Assembly: GCA_021740625.1 (NCBI GenBank)
Contig: JAIOZK010000019.1
Span: forward strand, 1 to 64,000
Reading direction: 5' to 3'
DNA from: Bacteroidales bacterium
Lineage (GTDB): Bacteria; Bacteroidota; Bacteroidia; Bacteroidales; JAIOZK01
Length of the DNA: 64,000 nt
Of this stretch, positions 7,493-15,236 are shown piece by piece. Position numbers and translations under genes: made by a program. A model generated the notes under the pieces. That model was not told where the DNA came from, did not search any database, and was given only the letters and a program-made list of their open reading frames with translations. Numbering within the stretch: position 1 is the first letter of the stretch; each line of letters begins with the position of its first letter.

Positions 7493-8554
7493 ATGAACAT
7501 TAAAAACCTGAGAAATTACGAAAACACCTTCCTGATCGTTGTTTCATTATTGTTTTCCATTCTTTACACCCTTCCTTTTTTTCTGGGAGGTTTGCAGGGT
7601 AATGCGGGCAGCAGTAATCCGTTCAGGAACCCTGATTTCGTTATTCCCAGGAGCTTCTGGTATCTGGCACAAACATTCGCATCCTTTCTCATTTTTTCCT
7701 ATTTTAATTATCGCTGGAAGCATTATATCATTCCTGCTAAACTTACCAAAACAATACGCTGGCTACTGTTGTTTGTTTTCAACATCATCCTGATTGTTCT
7801 CATGCTTTTTTTTACGGTGCAGTTTGCTGAGTATACCGTCGGCAATCCTTTTGGAGCGGATAAGGCTTATTATTTCTATTTCTGGAAATACGTATTTGTA
7901 TTTCCTGTGGCCTTGCTTCTAGCCTATATCCTGCACCTGATCACCAAAACCAGGATCGTGGAGGTGGAAAATGCAAAACTCAAAGAGGAAAATCTGAGTT
8001 CACAACTGAAATCACTTAAAGATCAAATCAACCCGCACTTTTTATTTAACAGCCTCAATACCTTGAGTTCAACCATACGCCTCAACAAAAAGGACAATGC
8101 CCTGCGCTTTGTTGATGACCTTTCAAGTGTTTACCGGTATATTTTGGACCGGTATGAAGAAAACATGGTCAGGCTGGAGGATGAATTAAAGGTCCTGGAA
8201 TCATACATCTATATGCAAAAGCAGCGTTTTGAAGAAAAGCTTGATATACATATTGATATCCCCGGGCATTTCAAATCGGAATTTGTCCCACCTATGGCCT
8301 TGCATGTGCTGGTTGAAAATGCAATCAAGCATAATGAAATATCCGCTGCATCTCCATTGAGAATTGAGATTAAAGGAGAAGGGAAATATCTCAGTGTTTC
8401 GAATAATCTCCAGTTGAAAGTGATGGAACATGATAAACTCGGTCTGGGCTTGTCTAATTTGTCAAAACGTTATAACTTGCTTACCGGAAATGAGATCATC
8501 ATAAAGCAAAGCAAAGAAAGCTTTGTTGTAAAACTTCCGGTAATCAAGAAATAA
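7493..8554 (+). CDS. LytS-type sensor histidine kinase
   Basis: 353 residues. Four predicted transmembrane helices in the first 155 residues have no sizeable extracellular domain. A short coiled-coil (VEVENAKLKEENLSSQ) leads into the His_kinase domain with LKDQINPHFLFNSLN, phospho-acceptor His182, then an HATPase region with VLVENAIKH (N box) and GLGLSNLSKRY (G box). This is the LytS/YehU class found in Bacteroidota. It autophosphorylates and passes phosphate to the LytTR regulator downstream, whose ATG overlaps this stop codon by one base (TAATG), implying translational coupling. The inducing signal is probably sensed in or near the membrane. Confidence 0.92.
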   Translation: MNIKNLRNYENTFLIVVSLLFSILYTLPFFLGGLQGNAGSSNPFRNPDFVIPRSFWYLAQTFASFLIFSYFNYRWKHYIIPAKLTKTIRWLLLFVFNIILIVLMLFFTVQFAEYTVGNPFGADKAYYFYFWKYVFVFPVALLLAYILHLITKTRIVEVENAKLKEENLSSQLKSLKDQINPHFLFNSLNTLSSTIRLNKKDNALRFVDDLSSVYRYILDRYEENMVRLEDELKVLESYIYMQKQRFEEKLDIHIDIPGHFKSEFVPPMALHVLVENAIKHNEISAASPLRIEIKGEGKYLSVSNNLQLKVMEHDKLGLGLSNLSKRYNLLTGNEIIIKQSKESFVVKLPVIKK

Positions 8555-9321
8555 TGAAAGTATTAATTGCTGAAGACGAAAAAGCTGCCGCCAGGAATCT
8601 GATGGCTATCCTGCAGGAAATCGATGAAAGTATTGAGGTTGATGCAATTCTGGAAAGTGTTACCCAATGTGTAAATTATTTCCAGTCATCACCTGAAATA
8701 GATCTGGCCTTTCTTGATATTCAGCTTTCGGATGATATAGTCTTCAAGGTATTTGAAAAAAGCCAGGTAAACTGTCCCGTTGTTTTCACAACAGCCTATA
8801 ACCAGTATGCTGTAAGAGCTTTCAAAGTGAACAGCATCGATTATATCCTCAAGCCGGTTAACAAGAAAGCTGTTGAGCATTCCTTGCATAAATTCCGCAA
8901 CTTGCAATCATCCGTATTGAATTTCAGCCGGGAAAAGATTATTGAGATACTGCAGGAGATGAAATCTTTGGACAAGAAGCAATACAGGCAATCCTTCCTG
9001 GTACAGTACAAAGACAGGCTCATCCCGCTGGATGTTGATGATATTGCATATTTCAATATTGAAAACAGCATCGTATACGCCACAACCTTAAATAAGAAGA
9101 AATATGCGATGGATCAGAAGCTGGAAGCGCTGGAAGAGGATCTCGATCCGGAAGTTTTTTTCCGGGCAAACCGGCAGTTCATCGTGAGCAGGGAGGCCAT
9201 CCGGGACCTCAACCTGTATTTTAACGGAAAGCTTGTACTGAACCTGACCCCACCTGCAACAGAAAAGGTCATCGTAAGCAAGCTGAAAGCCCCTGAAATT
9301 AAAAAATGGCTTGGTGCATGA
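8554..9321 (+). CDS. LytTR-family response regulator
   Basis: 255 residues. The receiver domain (1-120) has the acidic pocket (AEDE), phospho-acceptor Asp55 in LAFLDIQLSD, the conserved Thr-Ala (VFTTAYNQYA) and Lys (ILKPVN). A linker helix is followed by a LytTR DNA-binding domain (about 145-255; VDDIAYFNIENS, FFRANRQFIVS). It binds DNA as a dimer at direct repeats and controls transcription. Overlap with the kinase stop codon shows the pair is one operon. It converges with the next gene, 11 bases away, with no hairpin between them. Targets unknown. Confidence 0.93.
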   Translation: MKVLIAEDEKAAARNLMAILQEIDESIEVDAILESVTQCVNYFQSSPEIDLAFLDIQLSDDIVFKVFEKSQVNCPVVFTTAYNQYAVRAFKVNSIDYILKPVNKKAVEHSLHKFRNLQSSVLNFSREKIIEILQEMKSLDKKQYRQSFLVQYKDRLIPLDVDDIAYFNIENSIVYATTLNKKKYAMDQKLEALEEDLDPEVFFRANRQFIVSREAIRDLNLYFNGKLVLNLTPPATEKVIVSKLKAPEIKKWLGA

Positions 9322-9332
9322 AAGCCGCGAGA

Positions 9333-10691
9333 TTATTCATTAACCTTTACTGCTTTTTGATGATACCGTATCTCTCCTTTTTCAAGATCTTCCAGGATTG
9401 AGTCTTTTTTATTCTTTTCCAGGTACACTTTGTACCTTCCTTTCTTATTCCTGCGGATCATAAGCAGGTTCGCACTGAATTCTGCAGCTTCCAGTTTCCT
9501 GGTGATACTGTCATCACCTGCTTTAATGAGAATTTCTATTTCGCTGTTATTAAAATCAAGTGTATCCAAGAAACAACTTTGCGGCCTGAGGCCGTGTATG
9601 CTTTTATCATTGCAGATAACATCCACATCCTGGTCCGGGCTGTATTCATTTTCATAATAGATAAAAAGATAAGACTTGTAGAAAAGATCGGATTGCACAG
9701 GCTTATAGGGACTGACCAGACCTGACGGAAGGTTGAGATAAATCCGGATCAGATCATTGTTCCGCAGGAAATAATAGGCAATACTCAATGGAAAACCGAT
9801 CTGATTAGCCATATATTTCCATGGCATCCTGTCCTTGTAATCTACATAATAGTATGTCCCCTCCTCAAATATCAGGGGTGGAAAATAGTCGCCAATACTG
9901 ATGAAGGCATACCGGCCATCCGAAACACCCCACACACCTGAGACAGGTGAATTCATTGACTTCCAGTAGGCCCTGATATAACGCAGGGAATCAAAGATGG
10001 TATCCCGATCGTAATAATCAATGCGGAGCTGGTGAAGCGTATCCGGACGATTATCCCTGAAGTCGGTAAAAGATTTGAAGATGCCCCGCCTGGGCCTTTG
10101 ACCCGGTTCGTAAATCCATTTGCGGTTTACCGGGGGAGCCAGGCACAGTTCTTCTTCCGGGATGAACCTTTTTTCAGGTCCTGCCGCCATTCTGTCGTTG
10201 AATTGCATGAAACAAAAACTGAAAGTGCGGGCAAGGAGCTCACTCGCTGTTGTGACTGCGTTTGAGGAATTCATGCTTTTGCTTGCCGTAAACAATTCAA
10301 CATATCCTGTATCCGCTTCCTGCAGGAAAGTCAGGTTGATCTCGGTCATCTTTCTTTTAAAGGCCGTAACAAACTCACTGTATCTTAATATATTGACTTT
10401 CAATAGAAGGGGTATATCACCCGGTGCTGTTTCCTGATTTTGATCAAAAAAAGACATTAATTCGTCCCGAAATCCATTCTGAAAATACAAGGGTACAGGT
10501 GCGCGACCCCTGCCTTTCAGTGCATAGCCTATGCATTCTTCAACTTCACGGCAATTGATAATCTCATTTATGTAATATCCCTGTAAATCTACTTTGAGCT
10601 CTTCCTTTTCAAGGGTTACGAGTATTTCACTTTTCCTGGCGAAGGCATTCAGTGAGAGCAGGATCAGGGTGGATATCAGAATAGATTTCAT
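9333..10691 (-). CDS. Secreted protein of unknown function
   Basis: 452 residues. An N-terminal signal peptide (MKSILISTLILLSLNAFA) points to export. The rest has no family I recognise: an early region with a Cys pair (INCREVEEC) and GRGRAPVPLYF, a middle rich in Tyr/Trp/Arg, and a C-terminal part with short beta-rich segments (EIEILIKAGDD, SANLLMIRRNKKGRYKVYLEK). The spacing of hydrophobic residues fits a periplasmic or surface beta protein. There is no lipobox, T9SS domain or transmembrane helix beyond the signal. It is divergent from gpmA across about 100 bases, which must hold both promoters. Confidence 0.75.
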   Translation of the reverse strand: MKSILISTLILLSLNAFARKSEILVTLEKEELKVDLQGYYINEIINCREVEECIGYALKGRGRAPVPLYFQNGFRDELMSFFDQNQETAPGDIPLLLKVNILRYSEFVTAFKRKMTEINLTFLQEADTGYVELFTASKSMNSSNAVTTASELLARTFSFCFMQFNDRMAAGPEKRFIPEEELCLAPPVNRKWIYEPGQRPRRGIFKSFTDFRDNRPDTLHQLRIDYYDRDTIFDSLRYIRAYWKSMNSPVSGVWGVSDGRYAFISIGDYFPPLIFEEGTYYYVDYKDRMPWKYMANQIGFPLSIAYYFLRNNDLIRIYLNLPSGLVSPYKPVQSDLFYKSYLFIYYENEYSPDQDVDVICNDKSIHGLRPQSCFLDTLDFNNSEIEILIKAGDDSITRKLEAAEFSANLLMIRRNKKGRYKVYLEKNKKDSILEDLEKGEIRYHQKAVKVNE

Positions 10692-10758
10692 AACGAAAAT
10701 GTTGCATTGAAATCAAAATTAACAATTTTATTGTTTTCGATATACACTTGATTATTTG

Positions 10759-10766
10759 TAAATTTG
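10759..10766 (+). promoter_or_regulatory. -7 box upstream of gpmA
   Basis: TAAATTTG fits the Bacteroidota TAnnTTTG -7 consensus and lies 23 bases before the gpmA ATG. No good TTTG at the -33 distance. Confidence 0.45.
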
Positions 10767-10789
10767 CCGTTTGAAAAAAAAGAAATATT

Positions 10790-11536
10790 ATGCTTAAACT
10801 CATACTGGTGCGACACGGTGAAAGTGTCTGGAACAAAGAAAACCGTTTCACGGGCTGGACGGATGTTGGCCTGTCGGAAAAAGGAATTGAAGAAGCCCGC
10901 AAAGCAGGAAAAGCCCTGAAAGAAGAAGGGTTCAAACCAAAACTGGCCTTTACATCCTATCTCACCAGGGCCATCAAAACCCTCTGGCTGATGCTGGAGG
11001 AGATGGACATGATGTACCTGCCGGAATACAAAAGCTGGCGATTGAATGAAAAACATTACGGCATGCTGCAAGGCCTGAATAAAATTGAAATGGCTGAGAA
11101 ATATGGAGATGAGCAAGTACATCTCTGGCGAAGAAGTTACGACTCCCCACCCCCGCCCCTGAGTGAACATGATGAAAGGAGCCCGAAACTCGATCCCAGG
11201 TATGCCGACCTGGATCCCAAAGACATCCCTTTGACGGAAGCATTGAAAGATGTTGTCGACAGGATGCTTCCATACTGGAAAGATACCATTGCTCCTGCTT
11301 TGCAGGAACACAAAGAAGTGATCGTTTCAGCCCATGGCAACAGCCTGCGCGCCGTGGTGAAATACCTGAAAGATATGGGCGAGGATGAGATCCTCAAATT
11401 CAATATCCCCACCGGTATTCCTTACGTTTTCGAATTTGACGATGATCTGAACCTGCAAAAGGATTATTTCACGGGCGACGAGGAAGCAGTGAGAAAAGCC
11501 ATGGAAAAAGTCGCCAACCAGGCAAAAAAGAAATAA
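10790..11536 (+). CDS. gpmA: 2,3-bisphosphoglycerate-dependent phosphoglycerate mutase
   Basis: 248 residues, the standard length of the cofactor-dependent enzyme that interconverts 3- and 2-phosphoglycerate in glycolysis and gluconeogenesis. The phosphohistidine motif LVRHGESVWN (His9) is at the N-terminus, followed by FTGWTDVGLSEKG and the second catalytic His in SAHGNSLRAVVKYL. GMLQGLNK and SYDSPPPPL are also as in GpmA. Cytosolic. Single gene with its own -7 box upstream and a rho-independent terminator 25 bases downstream. Assignment is secure. Confidence 0.97.
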   Translation: MLKLILVRHGESVWNKENRFTGWTDVGLSEKGIEEARKAGKALKEEGFKPKLAFTSYLTRAIKTLWLMLEEMDMMYLPEYKSWRLNEKHYGMLQGLNKIEMAEKYGDEQVHLWRRSYDSPPPPLSEHDERSPKLDPRYADLDPKDIPLTEALKDVVDRMLPYWKDTIAPALQEHKEVIVSAHGNSLRAVVKYLKDMGEDEILKFNIPTGIPYVFEFDDDLNLQKDYFTGDEEAVRKAMEKVANQAKKK

Positions 11537-11560
11537 TCTTTTTGATGAAAGAATGATAAT

Positions 11561-11595
11561 GCCTGCTTCCTGTTTGATTGGATGCAGGCTTTTTT
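11561..11595 (+). terminator. Rho-independent terminator after gpmA
   Basis: GCCTGC at 11,561-11,566 pairs with GCAGGC at 11,584-11,589, then TTTTTT. Located 25 bases after the gpmA stop codon. Confidence 0.8.
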
Positions 11596-11618
11596 GTATT
11601 TTGTGAAAAAGCATTCTT

Positions 11619-13019
11619 ATGAAACACAAAATACTTTTGATATTCATCCACCTTTTCCTGATCAATACACTCAATTCCCAACCGGAGATCGAACTGCAGG
11701 AATTTGCCATGGGATTTGACAATCCGCTTGGCATTACACATGCAGGCGACAGCCGTCTTTTTGTCGTTGAACAGCAAGGATACATACAGATACTTGATGC
11801 GGATGGGAATTTACTTGAAACCCCATTCCTCGATATCAGCGGGCGTGTTAAATCTGGCGGTGAGCAGGGTTTGCTGGGCCTTGTATTTCATCCGGATTAT
11901 AAGAATAACGGGTATTTTTATGTGAATTATACGGACCAGGAAGACAGCACGCACATCGCCCGATTTAGTGTTGATGAGAGTGATTCCAACCTGGCCCTGC
12001 CAAACAGCGAATATACCATCATGACCATATTCCAACCCTACACAAACCATAATGCCGGCGACCTGGCTTTTGGCCCCGACGGTTACCTTTACATTGGCAC
12101 CGGTGACGGGGGAAGTGGCGGGGATCCCGGCAACAGGGCACAGGATTCGTTAAGCCTGCTCGGGAAAATGTTGCGCATCGATGTTGATGGCAGCAATCCC
12201 TATACCATCCCTGAAGATAATCCTTTTGCCGGACTTTCCAATGTACGTGGAGAGATCTGGGCACTCGGTCTCAGGAACCCATGGCGGTACAGCTTCGACA
12301 GTCAAACAGGTGATCTCTGGATCGCAGATGTGGGACAAAATCAATATGAAGAGATAGACCTGCAGGCAGCTTCAAGTGGTGGAGGGGAAAATTACGGCTG
12401 GCGCTGTTACGAAGGAAACCATGAATACAATACAAACGGTTGCCTGCAAAGCAGCTTTTATACTTTTCCTGTGCATGAATACTCGCATGATGAAACAGGC
12501 GGCTGTTCGGTAACCGGAGGTTACGTGTACAGGGGCGATGAATATCCGGGCATGCAGGGCCACTATTTCTTTGCCGATTATTGCAATGACATGATCCGTA
12601 CTTTGTATGAAGAATCCGGCGAATGGAAAGTTAGCAGCCAAGGGGAATACCCGGGAAACAATTTCAGTGCTTTTGGCGAATCTGTGGATAAAAAATTATA
12701 CATCGCAGGTTTATCAAGTGGTATTATTTATGAGATCAGGGATAAATCATCCGGTACAGGTTATTTTGAAAAGGGTAAGGATGAATTGAAGATCTTTCCA
12801 AATCCCTTTAAGGATCAGTTCAGCCTGAAGATCAATAACCCCCGTTTGAAAGGAAGCCGGTTGAAGATTTTCAACCATGCAGGTATTCCGGTACGGGATT
12901 TTCGGATCACAAAAGAAAACGAACGAATCCGGCTTGATAATCTCCAGCCGGGCCTGTATATATTAAAAATCGAGTCGGAGGTATTTTCCCGTTTTCACAA
13001 ACTCATCAAAACCGGATGA
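11619..13019 (+). CDS. PQQ-type sugar dehydrogenase with T9SS sorting domain
   Basis: 466 residues. The signal peptide is MKHKILLIFIHLFLINTLNS. A six-bladed glucose/sorbosone dehydrogenase propeller (about 25-375) follows, with family hallmarks EQGLLGLVFHPDYKNNG, HNAGDLAFGPDGYLYIGTGD, ALGLRNPWRYSFD and IADVGQNQYEEID. Members oxidise aldose sugars with PQQ. The last 80 residues form a T9SS type A sorting domain (IFPNPFKDQF, LQPGLYILKIE), so the enzyme should cross the outer membrane and be fixed at the cell surface or released. Whether PQQ is made or scavenged cannot be seen here. It stands alone between the gpmA terminator and the phosphoesterase gene. Confidence 0.9.
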   Translation: MKHKILLIFIHLFLINTLNSQPEIELQEFAMGFDNPLGITHAGDSRLFVVEQQGYIQILDADGNLLETPFLDISGRVKSGGEQGLLGLVFHPDYKNNGYFYVNYTDQEDSTHIARFSVDESDSNLALPNSEYTIMTIFQPYTNHNAGDLAFGPDGYLYIGTGDGGSGGDPGNRAQDSLSLLGKMLRIDVDGSNPYTIPEDNPFAGLSNVRGEIWALGLRNPWRYSFDSQTGDLWIADVGQNQYEEIDLQAASSGGGENYGWRCYEGNHEYNTNGCLQSSFYTFPVHEYSHDETGGCSVTGGYVYRGDEYPGMQGHYFFADYCNDMIRTLYEESGEWKVSSQGEYPGNNFSAFGESVDKKLYIAGLSSGIIYEIRDKSSGTGYFEKGKDELKIFPNPFKDQFSLKINNPRLKGSRLKIFNHAGIPVRDFRITKENERIRLDNLQPGLYILKIESEVFSRFHKLIKTG

Positions 13020-13063
13020 CCATATATTCATCCGGAGTTCGCCCGGGATAACAAGCAAAAGCT

Positions 13064-13071
13064 TATCTTTG
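13064..13071 (+). promoter_or_regulatory. -7 box upstream of the metallophosphoesterase
   Basis: TATCTTTG fits TAnnTTTG and lies 30 bases before the ATG at 13,102. It overlaps an alternative TTG start at 13,069, which favours the downstream ATG. Confidence 0.45.
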
Positions 13072-13101
13072 CCTAACTTTATCCCCACTAAAACATTGTC
13101 T

Positions 13102-13818
13102 ATGAAAAACAGATGGGTAATACCCGACATACATGGATGTGCGAAAACCCTTAAAACACTCATTGAACAGCAGATAAAGCCCTCAAAAAATGATGAGCTC
13201 TTTTTTTTGGGAGACTATATCGACAGGGGTCCCGACGCAAAGGGTGTGATCGATTACATCCGCAACATGCAGGAAGATAAATACAACATAAGGTTGTTGC
13301 TGGGTAATCATGAAGATTATTGTATTCAGGCTGTGCATGCCGAGAAAAACCGGAAAAAAATCCTGGGCCTGAAAAAGGCAAACCTCATTCGCAAGGAATG
13401 GGAAAAGCATGGGGGCAAAGAAACCCAAGAAAGTTTTGGCCTTAAAAACCTGAAAGATTTTCCTTCAGATTATTTGAAATGGATGAAAAAGCTGGAACCT
13501 TATATTGAGTTGGAAGATTGTATACTTGTTCATGCGGGTTTGAATTTCGATATCAAAGATCCTTTTGAGGATGTCAGGGCCATGCTCTGGTTGCGTGATT
13601 TCAAAGTGAAGCCGGAGAAAATACAAAACAAAACCGTGATCCATGGACATGTACCTGTCAGCCTTGAATTCATCGACATGACCTTAAAGAGCGATCATTA
13701 TGATTTTATCGACCTCGACAATGGTGTGTATATGGAAAACCGGGGTGGCTTCGGCAACCTCTGTGCTTTGGAATTGAACAGCAAAGAGCTGGTGGTGCAA
13801 TCCAATATGGATTTTTAA
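13102..13818 (+). CDS. Calcineurin-like metallophosphoesterase
   Basis: 238 residues from the ATG giving MKNRWVIPDIHG. All metal-binding motifs of the PPP/ApaH-like family are present in order: DIHGCAKTL, GDYIDRGPD, GNHED, HAGLN and HGHVP. This is the architecture of bacterial serine/threonine phosphatases of the PrpA/lambda phosphatase type. It hydrolyses phosphoesters in the cytosol with two bound metal ions; the natural substrate (phosphoprotein or dinucleotide) is not shown by sequence. An in-frame TTG 33 bases upstream was rejected because it overlaps the -7 box. The gene ends at a perfect bidirectional hairpin. Confidence 0.9.
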   Translation: MKNRWVIPDIHGCAKTLKTLIEQQIKPSKNDELFFLGDYIDRGPDAKGVIDYIRNMQEDKYNIRLLLGNHEDYCIQAVHAEKNRKKILGLKKANLIRKEWEKHGGKETQESFGLKNLKDFPSDYLKWMKKLEPYIELEDCILVHAGLNFDIKDPFEDVRAMLWLRDFKVKPEKIQNKTVIHGHVPVSLEFIDMTLKSDHYDFIDLDNGVYMENRGGFGNLCALELNSKELVVQSNMDF

Positions 13819-13839
13819 ATCATAAAGAAATTTGGTTGA

Positions 13840-13880
13840 AAAGAATGAGGCCTTCACTGCGAGTGAAGGCCTCATTCTTT
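13840..13880. terminator. Perfect bidirectional terminator hairpin
   Basis: A 19-base arm starting AAAGAATGAGGCC pairs perfectly with its complement ending in CTCATTCTTT around the 3-base loop GCG. A-rich and T-rich flanks on both sides allow termination of the phosphoesterase (+) and of the exosortase operon (-), which converge here. Confidence 0.85.
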
Positions 13881-13905
13881 ATTTGCACTTAGCTGGAGGC
13901 AATAT

Positions 13906-14445
13906 TTACTGAACAGCTTTCCGCAGAAACACACTTTTTCCGAATACCCGGTACAACAGATTATCCTTGATCACCAGGATTACGGCAATCACATAAAAGG
14001 AATCCAACATGCTGGTATAAATAAATTTATTTGTTTCAGCATTGTAATATCCCGTCAGCAGATAAAGCAGGAAAACCTGTATCAGCAGAAAAGTACCCAC
14101 GTTCATACCCAGCGATGCGAATGCAGTCCTGATCCGCAAAACAAAGAAAAGAAAAATCTGCCACGACAAAACAATGACAAATGGTTGCAGCAATCCACCC
14201 AGTTCCTGTGGGTAATGCCCTTTCCTTCCCTGGACCAACGTATAGACCCTGAACTGGTATTTATCGTAATTTTTTTCAAGTTCGATATGTGTTTCATCCT
14301 TCACGATGCTGAGCACTACATTGCTGGTCCCGACCAGTGTCCTGGCATAGATCACTTCCAATCCTGATTCCCAGGCGGCAAATACAAGAATGGAAATCAG
14401 TATGATCAGTATGATCTTGTTTCTTGTTTTTCTTAGAAATTTCAT
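13906..14445 (-). CDS. Membrane protein encoded with the exosortase-like protein
   Basis: 179 residues from the ATG giving MKFLRKTRNKI. An N-terminal helix (IILIILISILVFAAW) is followed by a loop of about 60 polar residues and three further helices (FVIVLSWQIFLFFVL, FLLIQVFLLYLL, FYVIAVILVI). No family recognised. It lies 35 bases downstream of the exosortase-like gene on the same strand, so the two are likely co-transcribed, and the protein may be an accessory or substrate-presentation subunit. A longer reading from 14,538 overlaps the upstream gene and starts with a non-membrane-like segment; it was rejected. Confidence 0.7.
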   Translation of the reverse strand: MKFLRKTRNKIILIILISILVFAAWESGLEVIYARTLVGTSNVVLSIVKDETHIELEKNYDKYQFRVYTLVQGRKGHYPQELGGLLQPFVIVLSWQIFLFFVLRIRTAFASLGMNVGTFLLIQVFLLYLLTGYYNAETNKFIYTSMLDSFYVIAVILVIKDNLLYRVFGKSVFLRKAVQ

Positions 14446-14480
14446 TTCTGATGATGATTTTGATTTGAAAATTACTGTTG

Positions 14481-15068
14481 CTATCCCTGGGCTGACCTTT
14501 CCCTGACCCTGGCATCCATGGCAGGCTTGTATCTCCAAAGCCAGATCAGAAATACAAGAAATCCAAAAAAAATATTCCAGAGATAATCATGAATATAATC
14601 AAACATCTGCGGATTGTGCTTGCCCACATATCCCATGACAATAAAACGTAGATTATTGATCACAAAAATGGCCAGCAGGAAAATCAGCAGGGTGATGATC
14701 CTTTGTTTCCAGCTTACCGGTGAAAAAAGGCTCAGGTAGATCACGAAAATGTAAAAGTTATATGCCGTGCACTCCATGATCACTTCCATGGTATAACCGC
14801 TTACCGTGATATAAGGAAATGAAGGACTGCTAACCGGAAGGAACAACATCTTCCCGAATGCAACGGAGGATTCAAGAATAAAACCAACAAAGAAATGCAG
14901 TACTTCATCCCGGATAAAGGGCAAATGGATCAGGTTGATGGTTAGAAACCACAGGGCTACTGCTATGAGCAAGGGTTTGAACTGATGCAGAAATTCACGA
15001 TAGGCTTCTCGCCTGCTAATTTTCTCTTGGTCTTTTTGCTTCTTTCTTTTTGATTTTTTATTCGGCAT
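14481..15068 (-). CDS. Exosortase/archaeosortase-family protein
   Basis: 195 residues, short but typical of the Bacteroidota exosortase branches. After a basic N-terminus (KKSKRKKQKDQEK) come about four or five membrane helices. The three family residues are all seen in order: Cys in MECTAYNFYIF, Arg in NNLRFIVMG, and His in YIHDYLWNIFF. Exosortases are membrane cysteine transpeptidases that cleave and attach proteins bearing a C-terminal PEP-CTERM-like signal. No substrate with such a signal was recognised in the window. The pair with the downstream membrane gene ends at the bidirectional terminator. In this T9SS organism it would be a second, separate protein-anchoring route. Confidence 0.8.
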   Translation of the reverse strand: MPNKKSKRKKQKDQEKISRREAYREFLHQFKPLLIAVALWFLTINLIHLPFIRDEVLHFFVGFILESSVAFGKMLFLPVSSPSFPYITVSGYTMEVIMECTAYNFYIFVIYLSLFSPVSWKQRIITLLIFLLAIFVINNLRFIVMGYVGKHNPQMFDYIHDYLWNIFFGFLVFLIWLWRYKPAMDARVRERSAQG

Positions 15069-15195
15069 TGCATGCTGTTTTTATTCAACCCGTATTCTGT
15101 TTGATGAAATCTGAATGCTTCACTGTAATTAGAAATACTTGAATTATCAAAATTAATCAAAAAGATAATTTTACCAATAACATCAGGATTAACAC

Positions 15196-15203
15196 TAAAT
15201 TTG
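15196..15203 (+). promoter_or_regulatory. -7 box upstream of the propeller/transglutaminase gene
   Basis: TAAATTTG fits TAnnTTTG and lies 33 bases before the ATG at 15,237. A TTG start at 15,201 lies within the box and was therefore rejected. Confidence 0.5.
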
Positions 15204-15236
15204 TTATTGTTGCAAACAAAACCAATACAAAACAAA

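Noticed and set aside
14446-14538. Longer N-terminus for the membrane protein beside the exosortase
   Set aside because: The extra 31 residues overlap the exosortase gene in another frame and are not signal- or membrane-like.
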